Source of the DNA: Phycisphaerae bacterium
Lineage (GTDB): Bacteria; Planctomycetota; Phycisphaerae; UBA1845; Fen-1342
DNA: 64,000 nt
Direction: 5' to 3'
Assembly: GCA_028279405.1 (NCBI GenBank)
Contig: JANQNU010000036.1
Coordinates: 62,001 to 126,000, forward strand
A program made the position numbers and the translations under genes. Below the pieces are notes generated by a model. That model was given only the letters and a program-made list of their open reading frames with translations, was not told the DNA's origin and searched no databases. Positions 9,157 through 17,559 of this stretch are shown in pieces (positions within the stretch are counted from its first letter, which is position 1; the number at the start of each line of letters is the position of its first letter).

Positions 9157-10487
9157 GTGGGCTCCGATTGGTCTGGATCGGTCGGCGCCGTCGACTTCTC
9201 CGGTGACCCGTCGACAGCTTCGGCGGCCGGTGCGGGTGCCGGCTCGCCAACGGTCGGCGAACCCGGCGGCATGCCCGCGAGTCGACGAATCTCGGGCATC
9301 AGCCATTCGGCCGATAACGTTTTGAGCGTACTGGCGATCGGAATCGATAGCAACATGCCCAGCAGCCCGGCCAGCTGGCCGCCGATGAGCAGCGCGACGA
9401 CGGTCGTAATCGGGTGTAGCCCGGAGGACTTCGATTCAATCGTCGGCGTGAGAACGAACGATTCCAGGGCCTGCGTGAACATGTAGACCCCCATGGCCAG
9501 CACGACCGGCCAGAACCACGGCTGCCCCACCTGGGTGGCGTCGGAGTACGCGAAGAAGAGCGCCGGCGGCAACACCACCAGCGACATGAACGGTACGAGA
9601 TTGAACAGACCGGCGAGCAGTCCCAGCAAAAGGCCATTCTTGAGGCCGACGAGCTGCCAGCCGATGCCGGAGACGAGGCCGATGATCATGCAGACCACGA
9701 GCCGGCCGCGGAAGAAGTCCGCGATCGCGCGATCGATCGTCTTGACGACGCGGACAATCGTCGGGCGATAGTCCTGCGGTAGATGGTCGCGCAATGTGAC
9801 CACGATCTCGTTGAAACGCCACAGGAAGAAGAACGCATACATTGGCAACAGGACGAAGATCGAAACCCAGTTCACGACGCTGGTCAACGCCGTGTCGATC
9901 ACTCGAATGATCGAACTGGCGAGCATCCCGGCATGTTCACCCAAGAGCGGCGTCAACTGCTGCAATAGCATCGAAGGCGGGCCATCGCCGGTTGCTGCCG
10001 CTGGTCCATGGTCTTCCAGCGTGGAGGCGCCCGCGGGCTGCGAACTGCTGCTCGGAACCGCTTCGGCTTGCGTCGTCGTCGGCTGCGTCGTCGAAGCCGT
10101 GACGACGTCGAGGACGGCACCCGTTTGGAGCCAGTTGGCATCGTGCAGCCATTCCATGGCCAGATGCGAATATCGGACCACGTCATCCTTGAGGTCGATC
10201 GCTTGACGCGAGGCCTGGAAGAAGACGATGGCGCCCCCGAAGACCAGCAGGATGACGCTGACGATGGACAGCAGGATCATTGCCGTCAGGCGGCGCAGAC
10301 CGAGATACTCGAGCGCGTTCACGACCGGATTGAGGACGTAGGCGATGGCAAGTGCCGCGACCAGCGGCGTAAACACCGAACGGAGTGCGTAGACGAACCA
10401 GAGCAGCGCGGTCAGCGCAGCGATCAGGCCGAGCGTGCGGAACCAGCGCCGGGCGTTCCGCGAGAGTGGCGGCAGGTAATCCTTCAT
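9153..10487 (-). CDS. AI-2E family (PerM-like) permease
   Basis: The 444-residue product has the family's layout: two N-terminal helices (from about residue 15), a hydrophilic region, then a cluster of five to six helices in the C-terminal half. Family members export small molecules or ions; the AI-2 link holds only for a few, and others are Na+/H+ antiporters, so the substrate is open. A Thr/Gln/Pro-rich low-complexity insert (T-T-Q-P-T-T-T-Q) lies around residues 130-160 in the hydrophilic region and is unusual in length. The C-terminal ~35 residues are also Pro/Ala/Glu-rich. Both ends overlap neighbours by four bases, indicating translational coupling. Confidence 0.93.
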   Translation of the reverse strand: MKDYLPPLSRNARRWFRTLGLIAALTALLWFVYALRSVFTPLVAALAIAYVLNPVVNALEYLGLRRLTAMILLSIVSVILLVFGGAIVFFQASRQAIDLKDDVVRYSHLAMEWLHDANWLQTGAVLDVVTASTTQPTTTQAEAVPSSSSQPAGASTLEDHGPAAATGDGPPSMLLQQLTPLLGEHAGMLASSIIRVIDTALTSVVNWVSIFVLLPMYAFFFLWRFNEIVVTLRDHLPQDYRPTIVRVVKTIDRAIADFFRGRLVVCMIIGLVSGIGWQLVGLKNGLLLGLLAGLFNLVPFMSLVVLPPALFFAYSDATQVGQPWFWPVVLAMGVYMFTQALESFVLTPTIESKSSGLHPITTVVALLIGGQLAGLLGMLLSIPIASTLKTLSAEWLMPEIRRLAGMPPGSPTVGEPAPAPAAEAVDGSPEKSTAPTDPDQSEPT

Positions 10488-10918
10488 GCGGTCGGGTCGC
10501 TTGCGGTCCGGTCGAGGTCGATCCGATAGCCCCCGAAGGCCTCGTCGAAGTTGAAGACCCCGTCAAAATCGTCGATCGAGTCCGATTCGTGGGCGCCCAT
10601 CAGATTGAGGCCCACGAGGAAAAAAACCATCTCGCCGAAGTCGCGAGTGGATCGGATTCCCCATTGTTTCAGAACCAGCGGTGCCAGCCCGCCCCAGCGT
10701 TGAATCGCGAGATCGCGCAGGCCCGCACTGAGCTCCTGCCCGGTGACGTGGCGCGGGCCGTCGGACTCGCCGACGTGGACGAGGTTGGTCGTGTATTCCA
10801 GCCCGTGATTGAGGAATTCGTACGCTTCGAGCGGGTAGCGACCGTCCTCGAGCACCGCGCGCCGAAAGCGCTCATACCGTTTGGTGGCATCCGATCCCAT
10901 ATCGCTCCGCATTCCCAC
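10484..10918 (-). CDS. Minf_1886 family protein
   Basis: The 144-residue product matches the small family largely restricted to planctomycetes and verrucomicrobia that I know as Minf_1886. The features are an N-terminal Y-P-L-E-A-Y-E-F-L segment, a T-G-Q-E-L core, L-A-I-Q-R-W-G, and G-E-M-V-F-F-L-V-G-L-N-L-M. It has no signal peptide and no known activity. The stop overlaps the permease start (ATGA at 10484-10487), so the two are translated together. The start lies 14 bases after the stop of the PSP1 gene. A start at an internal Met is possible because the first ~7 residues are not obviously conserved. Confidence 0.85.
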   Translation of the reverse strand: MGMRSDMGSDATKRYERFRRAVLEDGRYPLEAYEFLNHGLEYTTNLVHVGESDGPRHVTGQELSAGLRDLAIQRWGGLAPLVLKQWGIRSTRDFGEMVFFLVGLNLMGAHESDSIDDFDGVFNFDEAFGGYRIDLDRTASDPTA

Positions 10919-10932
10919 GACAACCCAGCCCT

Positions 10933-12261
10933 TCAGTTCATTTTATCCGGCGAATTGCCGTTCGTGGGAGGGTTTTGCGGCCCGGAGCGTCCACGTCGCC
11001 GTCGTCGTCGCCGTTTTGCCGGCCGATCCGGCGTGCCCTCTTGGTCGTTCTTCGGCGGTTTTGCGTCGTTCGAGGCAGGGCTTTCGCGACCGGGTTCCGG
11101 TGCCGATTCGCCAGCTCCCCGTCGGGGCCGGTTCGATCGTCGGCGACTGCGGGAGGGCCGACGGTCGGCGCGCTCGGCGCCGTCCCCACGGCTCTTGTGG
11201 TCGCGTCCGCCGCGCCGGGAGCCGGGGCCGTCCTTGGCGTCGGGCTTTCGCGCGCCGTTCTGGTCTTTCCTGGGCGGGGCCTCCGGTGGTGCCGGGGCAG
11301 GGCGGCGCGGAGCGTTCTCCCCGAGCTCTTCGACCGGAATGGTCATTTCACGGCCGTCGTCGAGGCGGACGAGCACGAGTTGGGTCAGCGTCTGGCGGTC
11401 GACCACGGTCGCTTCGCCAAACTCGGTCGCGATCCGACTGCCGGTCCGTGGCAGTTTCTTCAGCAGGGCTTCATAGCCCTCGTGCTCGTAACGCAGGCAG
11501 CAGCGCAGTCGCCCGCAGCGCCCCGAGACCTTGGTCGGGTCGAGCGTCGACTTCTGCACCTTGGCCATCTTCATGCTGACGGGCCGTAGCTTCTTGAGGA
11601 AGTTCTTGCAGCAACACTCACGCCCGCAGATCTCATAGTCGGCGACGAGTCGTGCCTCGTCGCGGGCGCCGACCTGTCGCATTTCAATCCGGGTGCGATA
11701 GTGGGACGCTAGCTCACGCACCAACTGTCGAAAGTCGACTCGCTCTTCCGAGCGGAAGTAAAAGACGATTCGCTCGCCGCCGAGCAGGTGCTCTACCGTC
11801 ACGATCTTGATGTCGAGCTGCAGTTGGGCGGCCAGCAGCGCGGCGCGATCGATGTCTTCACCGAGGTGCGAATTGAGCCGTGCGTGTTCGTCGACATCCT
11901 GCGTGGACGCCTCGCGCATGATGCGACCGTTGCGGAGTTTGTAAAACTCGGGCCCGCTGGTCTTGACGTAATCCAGGACGCGTTCGCGCGTGACCGAGTG
12001 GTTGCAGCCGTTGCAGAACAGGCTCACCTGCTCGCCGATTTCCATGCCGCGATCCGTCTGGATCACGACCTTTGCGCCGCATTTGAAGGCAGTACCAGGC
12101 CTGTACGAAAACTCGCCGATCCAGTTCATGGCGCCGTAGCGCACGGCGGACGTCGGGTAGATCTTTTCAAGTCCGGCGCCGCACGCCTTGCCGTCGGCTT
12201 TCTTGCATCGTTCGCCCCCGCCGTTGTCCGAATCGGGGCTGAATTGCGGAAGGGATACCAT
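10933..12261 (-). CDS. PSP1/RicT-type protein with a long basic tail
   Basis: The 442-residue product carries the PSP1 C-terminal domain. The diagnostic cysteine clusters are C-G-R-E-C-C-C-K near residue 212 and C-G-R-L-R-C-C-L-R-Y-E near 249. In Bacillus the homologue RicT belongs to an Fe-S-containing complex that affects RNase Y. The last ~150 residues are low-complexity, rich in Arg, Lys, Pro and Asp, ending in a long Arg run and an N-P-P-T-N-G tail, which suggests RNA binding and is not part of the usual domain. An extra Cys pair (C-K-K..C) near residue 19 precedes the domain. First gene of the six-gene operon; the promoter is at 12279-12308. Confidence 0.92.
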   Translation of the reverse strand: MVSLPQFSPDSDNGGGERCKKADGKACGAGLEKIYPTSAVRYGAMNWIGEFSYRPGTAFKCGAKVVIQTDRGMEIGEQVSLFCNGCNHSVTRERVLDYVKTSGPEFYKLRNGRIMREASTQDVDEHARLNSHLGEDIDRAALLAAQLQLDIKIVTVEHLLGGERIVFYFRSEERVDFRQLVRELASHYRTRIEMRQVGARDEARLVADYEICGRECCCKNFLKKLRPVSMKMAKVQKSTLDPTKVSGRCGRLRCCLRYEHEGYEALLKKLPRTGSRIATEFGEATVVDRQTLTQLVLVRLDDGREMTIPVEELGENAPRRPAPAPPEAPPRKDQNGARKPDAKDGPGSRRGGRDHKSRGDGAERADRRPSRSRRRSNRPRRGAGESAPEPGRESPASNDAKPPKNDQEGTPDRPAKRRRRRRRGRSGPQNPPTNGNSPDKMN

Positions 12262-12278
12262 AGTTGCGTCGCGTTTCT

Positions 12279-12308
12279 ATTATCGCTCGCACGCCGATCA
12301 TGCGACAA
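12279..12308 (-). promoter_or_regulatory. Sigma-70-type promoter of the PSP1-led operon
   Basis: On the minus strand TTGTCG (12303-12308) and GATAAT (12279-12284) are separated by 18 bases. The predicted transcript begins only about 11 bases before the ATG at 12261, and no Shine-Dalgarno sequence is visible in that short leader. Confidence 0.6.
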
Positions 12309-12509
12309 TGCGAGACGCTGTTTCCGGGGCCGGGATCGCTTCCAGTGCTCGATCCGGAACCCGACGTATTTTTCGAGCGCTAACAATAGCCGAAGCGGTG
12401 GCCGTTGAATAGAACGAGGCGTCGGGGCTGCCGCTCGCGATCGGTGGCACGGGTAGCTTGCTAACGGTGTTCAGGCGGTGCTGGGAACCGACGATGGCGT
12501 CCGTCGTCG

Positions 12510-15275
12510 TCAGGGACTGGGAGGGATCTCGATCACCTGGTGGAGGCGGCGCGGGCCGCGTGTCTCGCGAATTCCGAGCGCCACCATGTTTCCGATCAGG
12601 CGCGTTGCAGCGGGGAAACGATAGATTTGGGTATAGGTTGCTCCGGGTCCCACGCGAATGAACGCGCCTTCCTGCCGACGTCTTGCCGGCAGCTGGCAGA
12701 AGCTCGAGAAATTGACGGTCTCTTCGGTCCGGTTCTCGAGCATGTGCTCGATAATCAGATTCGCGCCGCGCCAACGCATTCGAACGAAAACGTCAATATC
12801 GCGCAACCCGATTCGGAGCGGGACAATGAGCCGGACCGAGTGCGTCTCGGGTTCATGGATCTCCACACGGATCTCGATCGGCTGCTCGGACGCAAACTCC
12901 TGCGGCGGGATCGTCAGATGCACCGGTACCTCCAGCGTTTCTCCATCCTGGAGCTGCACGTCGATCTGGCCCGGTGTCAGGTTCCAGGTTTTGGGAGGCT
13001 TGAGCCGGACCGTTGCCGTCATTGGCGCTCGAAACGTGTTTTGGAGTCGCAACGTCAGGTCGTGCTCAGTGTCCTGAAGCTCGATCCGATCCGGGGAGAG
13101 CGCGATGCTCTCCTGGAACAGCAAGAGCGGAATGTCCAGGTCGCTGATGATCACTGGCGCCGTCCCGAGCGGAATTCGCGCCCGGCCGTCCTTCAACTCG
13201 AGCGGAAGCGGTGCACCGTTCAGGTCCAATGCCCGTGCGGCGTCGCCCAGGTATAGCGACGTCGGGCTCAAGCGGCGATTAGCGGACCAGCTCCACACGA
13301 CCATGCAGTCCTGTTCGCGCCCTTCGAACAGTACCGCTACGGAGTCCGGGTCCGGGTGCATGACACGCACCGGTCGCTTGCGGCTCAGATGATGAAACAA
13401 CGTGCGCAATACGATGAAGTTCTCGGTCGGGACCCAGTGTTTGGTATCGCCGTCCCGGTGAAGTCGAAACGGTGCGGGTACGTAGACTCGTTCGGCGTCC
13501 AGCGCTTTGGCCAGTACAACCCGCTGGGCCAGGTCTGCGATGCGATCTGCGGGATGAAGAGCCCGATCGTCGTAGGGCAGAATGCGCACCCAGCGACGAC
13601 CGTGTCGAGGCTGGTCAGCGAGAAAGGCAAGCTCCCAGATGGCACCACGGGCGGACGTTGTCGGCTGTATCGGGATGGTCGCGATGACCGCTGCATCTCC
13701 CCGTCGGGTCCGGTGTTCCTCGGGTGCGTCGGCGCCGCTGGGAACCTCCTCGAAGATCTCACCCAGCAGTCTTGCGGCGTTGCCGACCTGTTCCCCGGTT
13801 CGCGGAATCACGACCTCCGGCAGGGTCACGAACCGTTCGAGTTCGGTCCAGAGGCGCTCGATCGATTCCGCGTCCCAGCGGGTCACCGCTCCCAGCGGGT
13901 CGAGTTCGTCGCCGAATTGCCAGGTGGTCAGGATGCCGCTGAAGAACGTGAAGATCGGTCCCATCGGTTCGGCGAGGTCAGCGTTCGACTGGACCATCCG
14001 CAGCAGTGTGTCATCGTCTGCGCGACCGGTTCGATCGCGGGGGAGGATTACGCCGACCGGGTCGACGTGGGCGGTCACCAGGTCGCGAACAAGTCGTCGA
14101 AGGGTGTCGAAGTAGATCTGCTCGTCGCGCGAGTGGATCATGCCAATCATCGGAATCCCCACACGCGCCGAGCCCGCGTGCAGGGCTTCGAGCAGCTGAA
14201 CGGCCCCCGTCGGATCAGCACCCACCCAGCGACCGAGATCGACGCCGAAGTCAGGGAATGCCGGGTCGGTTGTCGTGAAGGGGACCACGACGCCGAACGG
14301 CAGCATGCGTTCGACGATCAGCCGTTCTTGTTCCGGGACCACCAGCTGGGCGCGCGCGACGTACATTCCGGGGGCTAGTTTCGGGACCTGGATGCGCGTC
14401 TGATGCTTTCCGCCACCCTCGACGTCGACGCGTTCGCGATGAACCGTTGCGCCCTGGGCGTTTTCGATCACGACATCCACGCGTTTGGGTTCCTTGCTGG
14501 TGTCCTGGATCACCAACGCCAGGGATTCCGGCTGGCCATCGACGATGAAGCCGCCGGGGTTCGAGAGCGTCAGGCGCAGCACGGGTAGGCGGTAGACCGC
14601 GACGTCGTCGAACCAGGCCCGGCCGCGGACGTCCTCACGGACGATCGGATCGACCTCGTCTGCGGGCGTCACGCGCCAGGAAGCGTCCTGGGCCACCCAG
14701 AGCTGGATTCGCAGGAAGAACGATTCCGGTTGGGTGGCCGTGAACCGAATCTCCAACTCGCGCCAGCCGTTCGGCGGCGGGTCCGTCGATTGGACCGCCG
14801 GTTCGAGCGCGCTGACGTATTCAGACTCGGATACCCGCTCTCCGAATCGATCGGTAATGTAGGTTGCGAGGAAGGCGCGGGCGTGCTCGAGCCCTTCGGT
14901 GCGGACCTGCGCGCGGACGAGGTAGGTTGAGCCGGCAGATACTCGGACGTCGTTGTACACATACTCGTACGCGACGCTTCCGCCGCGAAGGTCGAAACGC
15001 AGGGACGGAGCTCCACTGACGGCCCCCTGGGTGCGGTCGAACTGGGCTGCGGAGTATCGCGGCAGCCCGGGGCCGCTGAGCCGGTCCCAGAACATGGGGG
15101 TTTCGTCGAAGTTACCCAGCGGCCGCTCATTGAAGTCGAACCGTCGGAGAAGCAGGTAGTACGATTCTGCGTCCTCTTTCGCTGATTGGGCGGCGATGCG
15201 CGGGACCGGCGCCGTTGCTATCAAGAGCAGCGACAGCACGAGTGGCCAGGAGCGTGAATCGGATCGCGTACACAT
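12510..15275 (-). CDS. Large secreted glycosidase-like protein
   Basis: The 921-residue product begins with a signal peptide (basic start, core P-L-V-L-S-L-L-L-I-A-T-A, then I-A-A-Q). Residues ~40-240 look like a carbohydrate-binding jelly roll (F-D-F-N-E-R-P, later W-F-D-D-V-A-V-Y). A beta-sandwich follows, then a TIM-barrel-like segment around 340-620 (D-F-G-V-D-L-G-R-W-V, G-M-I-H-S-R-D). The C-terminal part has repeated Ig-like strands. The domain order is the same as in the 962-residue protein at 4.2-7.1 kb, so both probably belong to one secreted family. No catalytic residues can be assigned. No gene lies close upstream on this strand, so it is probably transcribed alone. Confidence 0.75.
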   Translation of the reverse strand: MCTRSDSRSWPLVLSLLLIATAPVPRIAAQSAKEDAESYYLLLRRFDFNERPLGNFDETPMFWDRLSGPGLPRYSAAQFDRTQGAVSGAPSLRFDLRGGSVAYEYVYNDVRVSAGSTYLVRAQVRTEGLEHARAFLATYITDRFGERVSESEYVSALEPAVQSTDPPPNGWRELEIRFTATQPESFFLRIQLWVAQDASWRVTPADEVDPIVREDVRGRAWFDDVAVYRLPVLRLTLSNPGGFIVDGQPESLALVIQDTSKEPKRVDVVIENAQGATVHRERVDVEGGGKHQTRIQVPKLAPGMYVARAQLVVPEQERLIVERMLPFGVVVPFTTTDPAFPDFGVDLGRWVGADPTGAVQLLEALHAGSARVGIPMIGMIHSRDEQIYFDTLRRLVRDLVTAHVDPVGVILPRDRTGRADDDTLLRMVQSNADLAEPMGPIFTFFSGILTTWQFGDELDPLGAVTRWDAESIERLWTELERFVTLPEVVIPRTGEQVGNAARLLGEIFEEVPSGADAPEEHRTRRGDAAVIATIPIQPTTSARGAIWELAFLADQPRHGRRWVRILPYDDRALHPADRIADLAQRVVLAKALDAERVYVPAPFRLHRDGDTKHWVPTENFIVLRTLFHHLSRKRPVRVMHPDPDSVAVLFEGREQDCMVVWSWSANRRLSPTSLYLGDAARALDLNGAPLPLELKDGRARIPLGTAPVIISDLDIPLLLFQESIALSPDRIELQDTEHDLTLRLQNTFRAPMTATVRLKPPKTWNLTPGQIDVQLQDGETLEVPVHLTIPPQEFASEQPIEIRVEIHEPETHSVRLIVPLRIGLRDIDVFVRMRWRGANLIIEHMLENRTEETVNFSSFCQLPARRRQEGAFIRVGPGATYTQIYRFPAATRLIGNMVALGIRETRGPRRLHQVIEIPPSP

Positions 15276-15412
15276 CCCGGTCGTGATATCGGGAAGGTCC
15301 GATTGGGACGTCAGTTGCAGCCCCCTGGATTTTCGCGGGACCTGCTACTGCAACGCCGCCCGCGTCTTTCCGATACCACCATGACGGTGTCACTGCGCCA
15401 CGGAGACCACAC

Positions 15413-16474
15413 ATGTTGCGCGCGATCATGGACTTCATCTTCGGACCCGTGGAGGAGTACCCGGCAGGGAACACGGACGATCAAGGAACGACCACCGCAG
15501 TCGCTCCGCCGAGCGAGGCGACGACGCCGTCGGCCCAGGAGCCGGAGCCGGAGATTCCGGAGGGCTGGTGGACGCCGGCCGAGCCGCCGGTTACGCGACC
15601 GCCATCCTATCGCGGGCGGGTCCAGCCCGTGGACGTCGGCTTATACGATGAGCTGAAGGGCTTCCTCGCGGATCCGAATCTCAAGTTGCCGCAAGTGCCG
15701 CAAGTGACGCAGGAACTTCTGAGCCTGCTCGATCAGGACAACGTGAGCTTCGCGCGCGCTGCGGAAGTTGCCCAACGCGATTCGGTCATTACCGCGGAGA
15801 TCCTGCGGATCGCGAACTCGTCGCAGTTTCGAGGAATCCGCGAGATCCGCCGACTGGACATGGCGTTCGCGCGACTGGGCGTCAAACAGCTACGCTCCGT
15901 ACTGCTCGGCGTCACCATGAAGGCGATCGCGATTCACACCGGTGGCAACAAGAAATCGCTGGGCGAGCAACTCTGGCAGCAGTCCATGGCGTCGGCAGCG
16001 GCTAGCGCCGGTTTCGCGCAACGCTACGACCTGGGCCCCGAAGACGCGTTCATGGCAGGATTGCTGCACGATATCGGCATGCTGGTCATGCTCAAGTTGA
16101 TTCACGATTTTCAGGGCCGCGGACACCAGCGAATCACCCTGAGCATGTTCTATGCGCTGACCGAGGAATGGCACGAACACCTCGGATTGCGGCTCGCGGA
16201 CAGCTGGAACCTGCCGTCGCCTCTTCCCGAGCTGATCGGGCAACACCACACTTTTCCGAAGATCGACGATCCCTTATGGAAACTGCGGTCGATCGTCATG
16301 CTCTCGGACGCAACGTGTGCGCTGCTCCGGTACGCGCGCTACGTCCCGTACGACCTGTTCGCACTGCCCGCCGCGCAGAAGCTCTGCTTCGCGAAGACAC
16401 CCGCAAACTGCAAGTTCCTGGCGGATTTGGAGCGCGACGTGCGAAAACGCGTCGGCGGTTCGACGCTATCGTGA
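15413..16474 (+). CDS. HDOD domain protein
   Basis: The 353-residue product has a Pro/Glu-rich N-terminal region of ~70 residues, then an HDOD domain at about residues 85-290 (L-P-Q-V-P-Q-V-T-Q-E-L-L, A-R-L-G-V-K-Q-L-R, M-A-G-L-L-H-D-I-G-M-L). HDOD domains resemble HD phosphohydrolases but usually lack the metal-binding residues; they act in regulation and signalling. There is no GGDEF, EAL or receiver domain, so this is a stand-alone form. The ATG at 15413 follows a GGAG. The gene ends convergent with lptB and their last nine bases overlap. Confidence 0.92.
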   Translation: MLRAIMDFIFGPVEEYPAGNTDDQGTTTAVAPPSEATTPSAQEPEPEIPEGWWTPAEPPVTRPPSYRGRVQPVDVGLYDELKGFLADPNLKLPQVPQVTQELLSLLDQDNVSFARAAEVAQRDSVITAEILRIANSSQFRGIREIRRLDMAFARLGVKQLRSVLLGVTMKAIAIHTGGNKKSLGEQLWQQSMASAAASAGFAQRYDLGPEDAFMAGLLHDIGMLVMLKLIHDFQGRGHQRITLSMFYALTEEWHEHLGLRLADSWNLPSPLPELIGQHHTFPKIDDPLWKLRSIVMLSDATCALLRYARYVPYDLFALPAAQKLCFAKTPANCKFLADLERDVRKRVGGSTLS

Positions 16475-17248
16475 GTCGACCGGCTCCGGTGGATCCGATA
16501 CGACCGGCGGCTCGGCGGCGCTGAACTCGTCGCCGCGGAACATGCCCCCAAGGTACTTCTCGCGAACCATCGGGTCGTTGATCAGCGTGTGCGGCGTTCC
16601 GCTGCAGATCACCCGCCCATTGTGGATCACGTAGCTGCGGTCCGTTGTCTCCAACGTGGCACGGACGTTGTGGTCAGTGAGCAGCACCGCGATTCCACGG
16701 TCGCGCAAACGCTTGATCTCCGTGCGAATTCCCTCGACCTGAATCGGGTCCACACCGCTGAACGGCTCATCCAACAAGATCAGCTTCGGATTGGTGATCA
16801 ATGCCCGAGCGATCTCCAGGCGACGTTTCTCACCGCCGGAAATGACCCGCGCAGGACTCGTCCGAATGACGTGCAGTCCGAATTGCTCGAGCAACTCCTC
16901 AACTTTCTGCTTTCGCTCTCGTCGGCTGAAACGCATCGTCTCAGCGATCGCCAGCAGATTCTGCTCGACCGTCAGACGCTGAAAAACGCTCGTTTCCTGC
17001 GAAAGATAGCCCATCCCCCATCGCGCCCGCTTGTACATCGGCAGACGCGTCACCTCCCGATCCTGAAACAGAACCCGGCCCCCATCCGGCGTCAAAATAC
17101 CCACCGTCATGCGAAAACTGGTCGTCTTGCCCGCGCCGTTGGCCCCCAGCAAGCCAACGATCTCGCGATCGTCGACCTCGTAGCTGACCTGGTCGACCAC
17201 TCGCCGACCGCCAAACGACTTTACCAGTTGTTGCACCTGCAAGAGCAT
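16466..17248 (-). CDS. lptB: Lipopolysaccharide export ABC transporter ATPase LptB
   Basis: The 260-residue product is a complete ABC ATPase with Walker A G-A-N-G-A-G-K-T at residues 35-42, the signature I-S-G-G-E-K-R-R, and Walker B L-I-L-L-D-E-P-F-S-G-V-D. The sequence is of the LptB type. LptB powers movement of lipopolysaccharide from the inner to the outer membrane with LptF and LptG; those partners are not in this window. The last ~20 residues (A-A-E-P-P-V-V-S-D-P-P-E-P) are an extra acidic tail. Finding lptB fits a diderm envelope. It follows lepB on the same strand after a 311-base gap. Confidence 0.95.
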   Translation of the reverse strand: MLLQVQQLVKSFGGRRVVDQVSYEVDDREIVGLLGANGAGKTTSFRMTVGILTPDGGRVLFQDREVTRLPMYKRARWGMGYLSQETSVFQRLTVEQNLLAIAETMRFSRRERKQKVEELLEQFGLHVIRTSPARVISGGEKRRLEIARALITNPKLILLDEPFSGVDPIQVEGIRTEIKRLRDRGIAVLLTDHNVRATLETTDRSYVIHNGRVICSGTPHTLINDPMVREKYLGGMFRGDEFSAAEPPVVSDPPEPVDSR

Positions 17249-17559
17249 GAACGACTCGTCAAGCGTAAACAGTGCCCGAAATTGTTGAAAACTTGTTCAA
17301 AAGCGTCCCGCAACCAGCGCCAGAATCCTGCGATCTTTCCATTTTCAAGGTCCAATAATATCGCGATCTAGCAGGGCGGAAACGCCGGTTGTTTCTGTAA
17401 ATCGTTTTCAATAAGAGATTTACAGTGTTAGGCACGATGGTCCGGCTTTCGGATCTAAGGTGTTGCTGCGCGTCGGGGATGATGCCCCGATTGCCCCAAC
17501 TGCTTGTCCAGCAAAGTGTTGAAAGTCTCGGTTCGGGTTTGGCATTCTTTGCGCGACCT
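17249..17559. other. Intergenic gap between lepB and lptB
   Basis: The gap has lower GC than its surroundings and no convincing gene. It contains the inverted repeat at 17395-17425 and a small hairpin (TCGGGG at 17473-17478, CCCCGA at 17485-17490) 70 bases past the lepB stop with no T-run. A clear promoter for lptB was not found. Confidence 0.5.
17395..17425. promoter_or_regulatory. Nine-base perfect inverted repeat upstream of lptB
   Basis: CTGTAAATC (17395-17403) and GATTTACAG (17417-17425) are perfect inverted copies with a 13-base spacer. There is no T-run on either side, so it is not an intrinsic terminator. It lies about 150 bases upstream of the lptB start and could be a dimeric operator or an RNA hairpin. 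Confidence 0.5.

Noticed and set aside
17473-17490. A terminator for lepB
   Set aside because: A six-base hairpin is present but no T-run follows on the minus strand.
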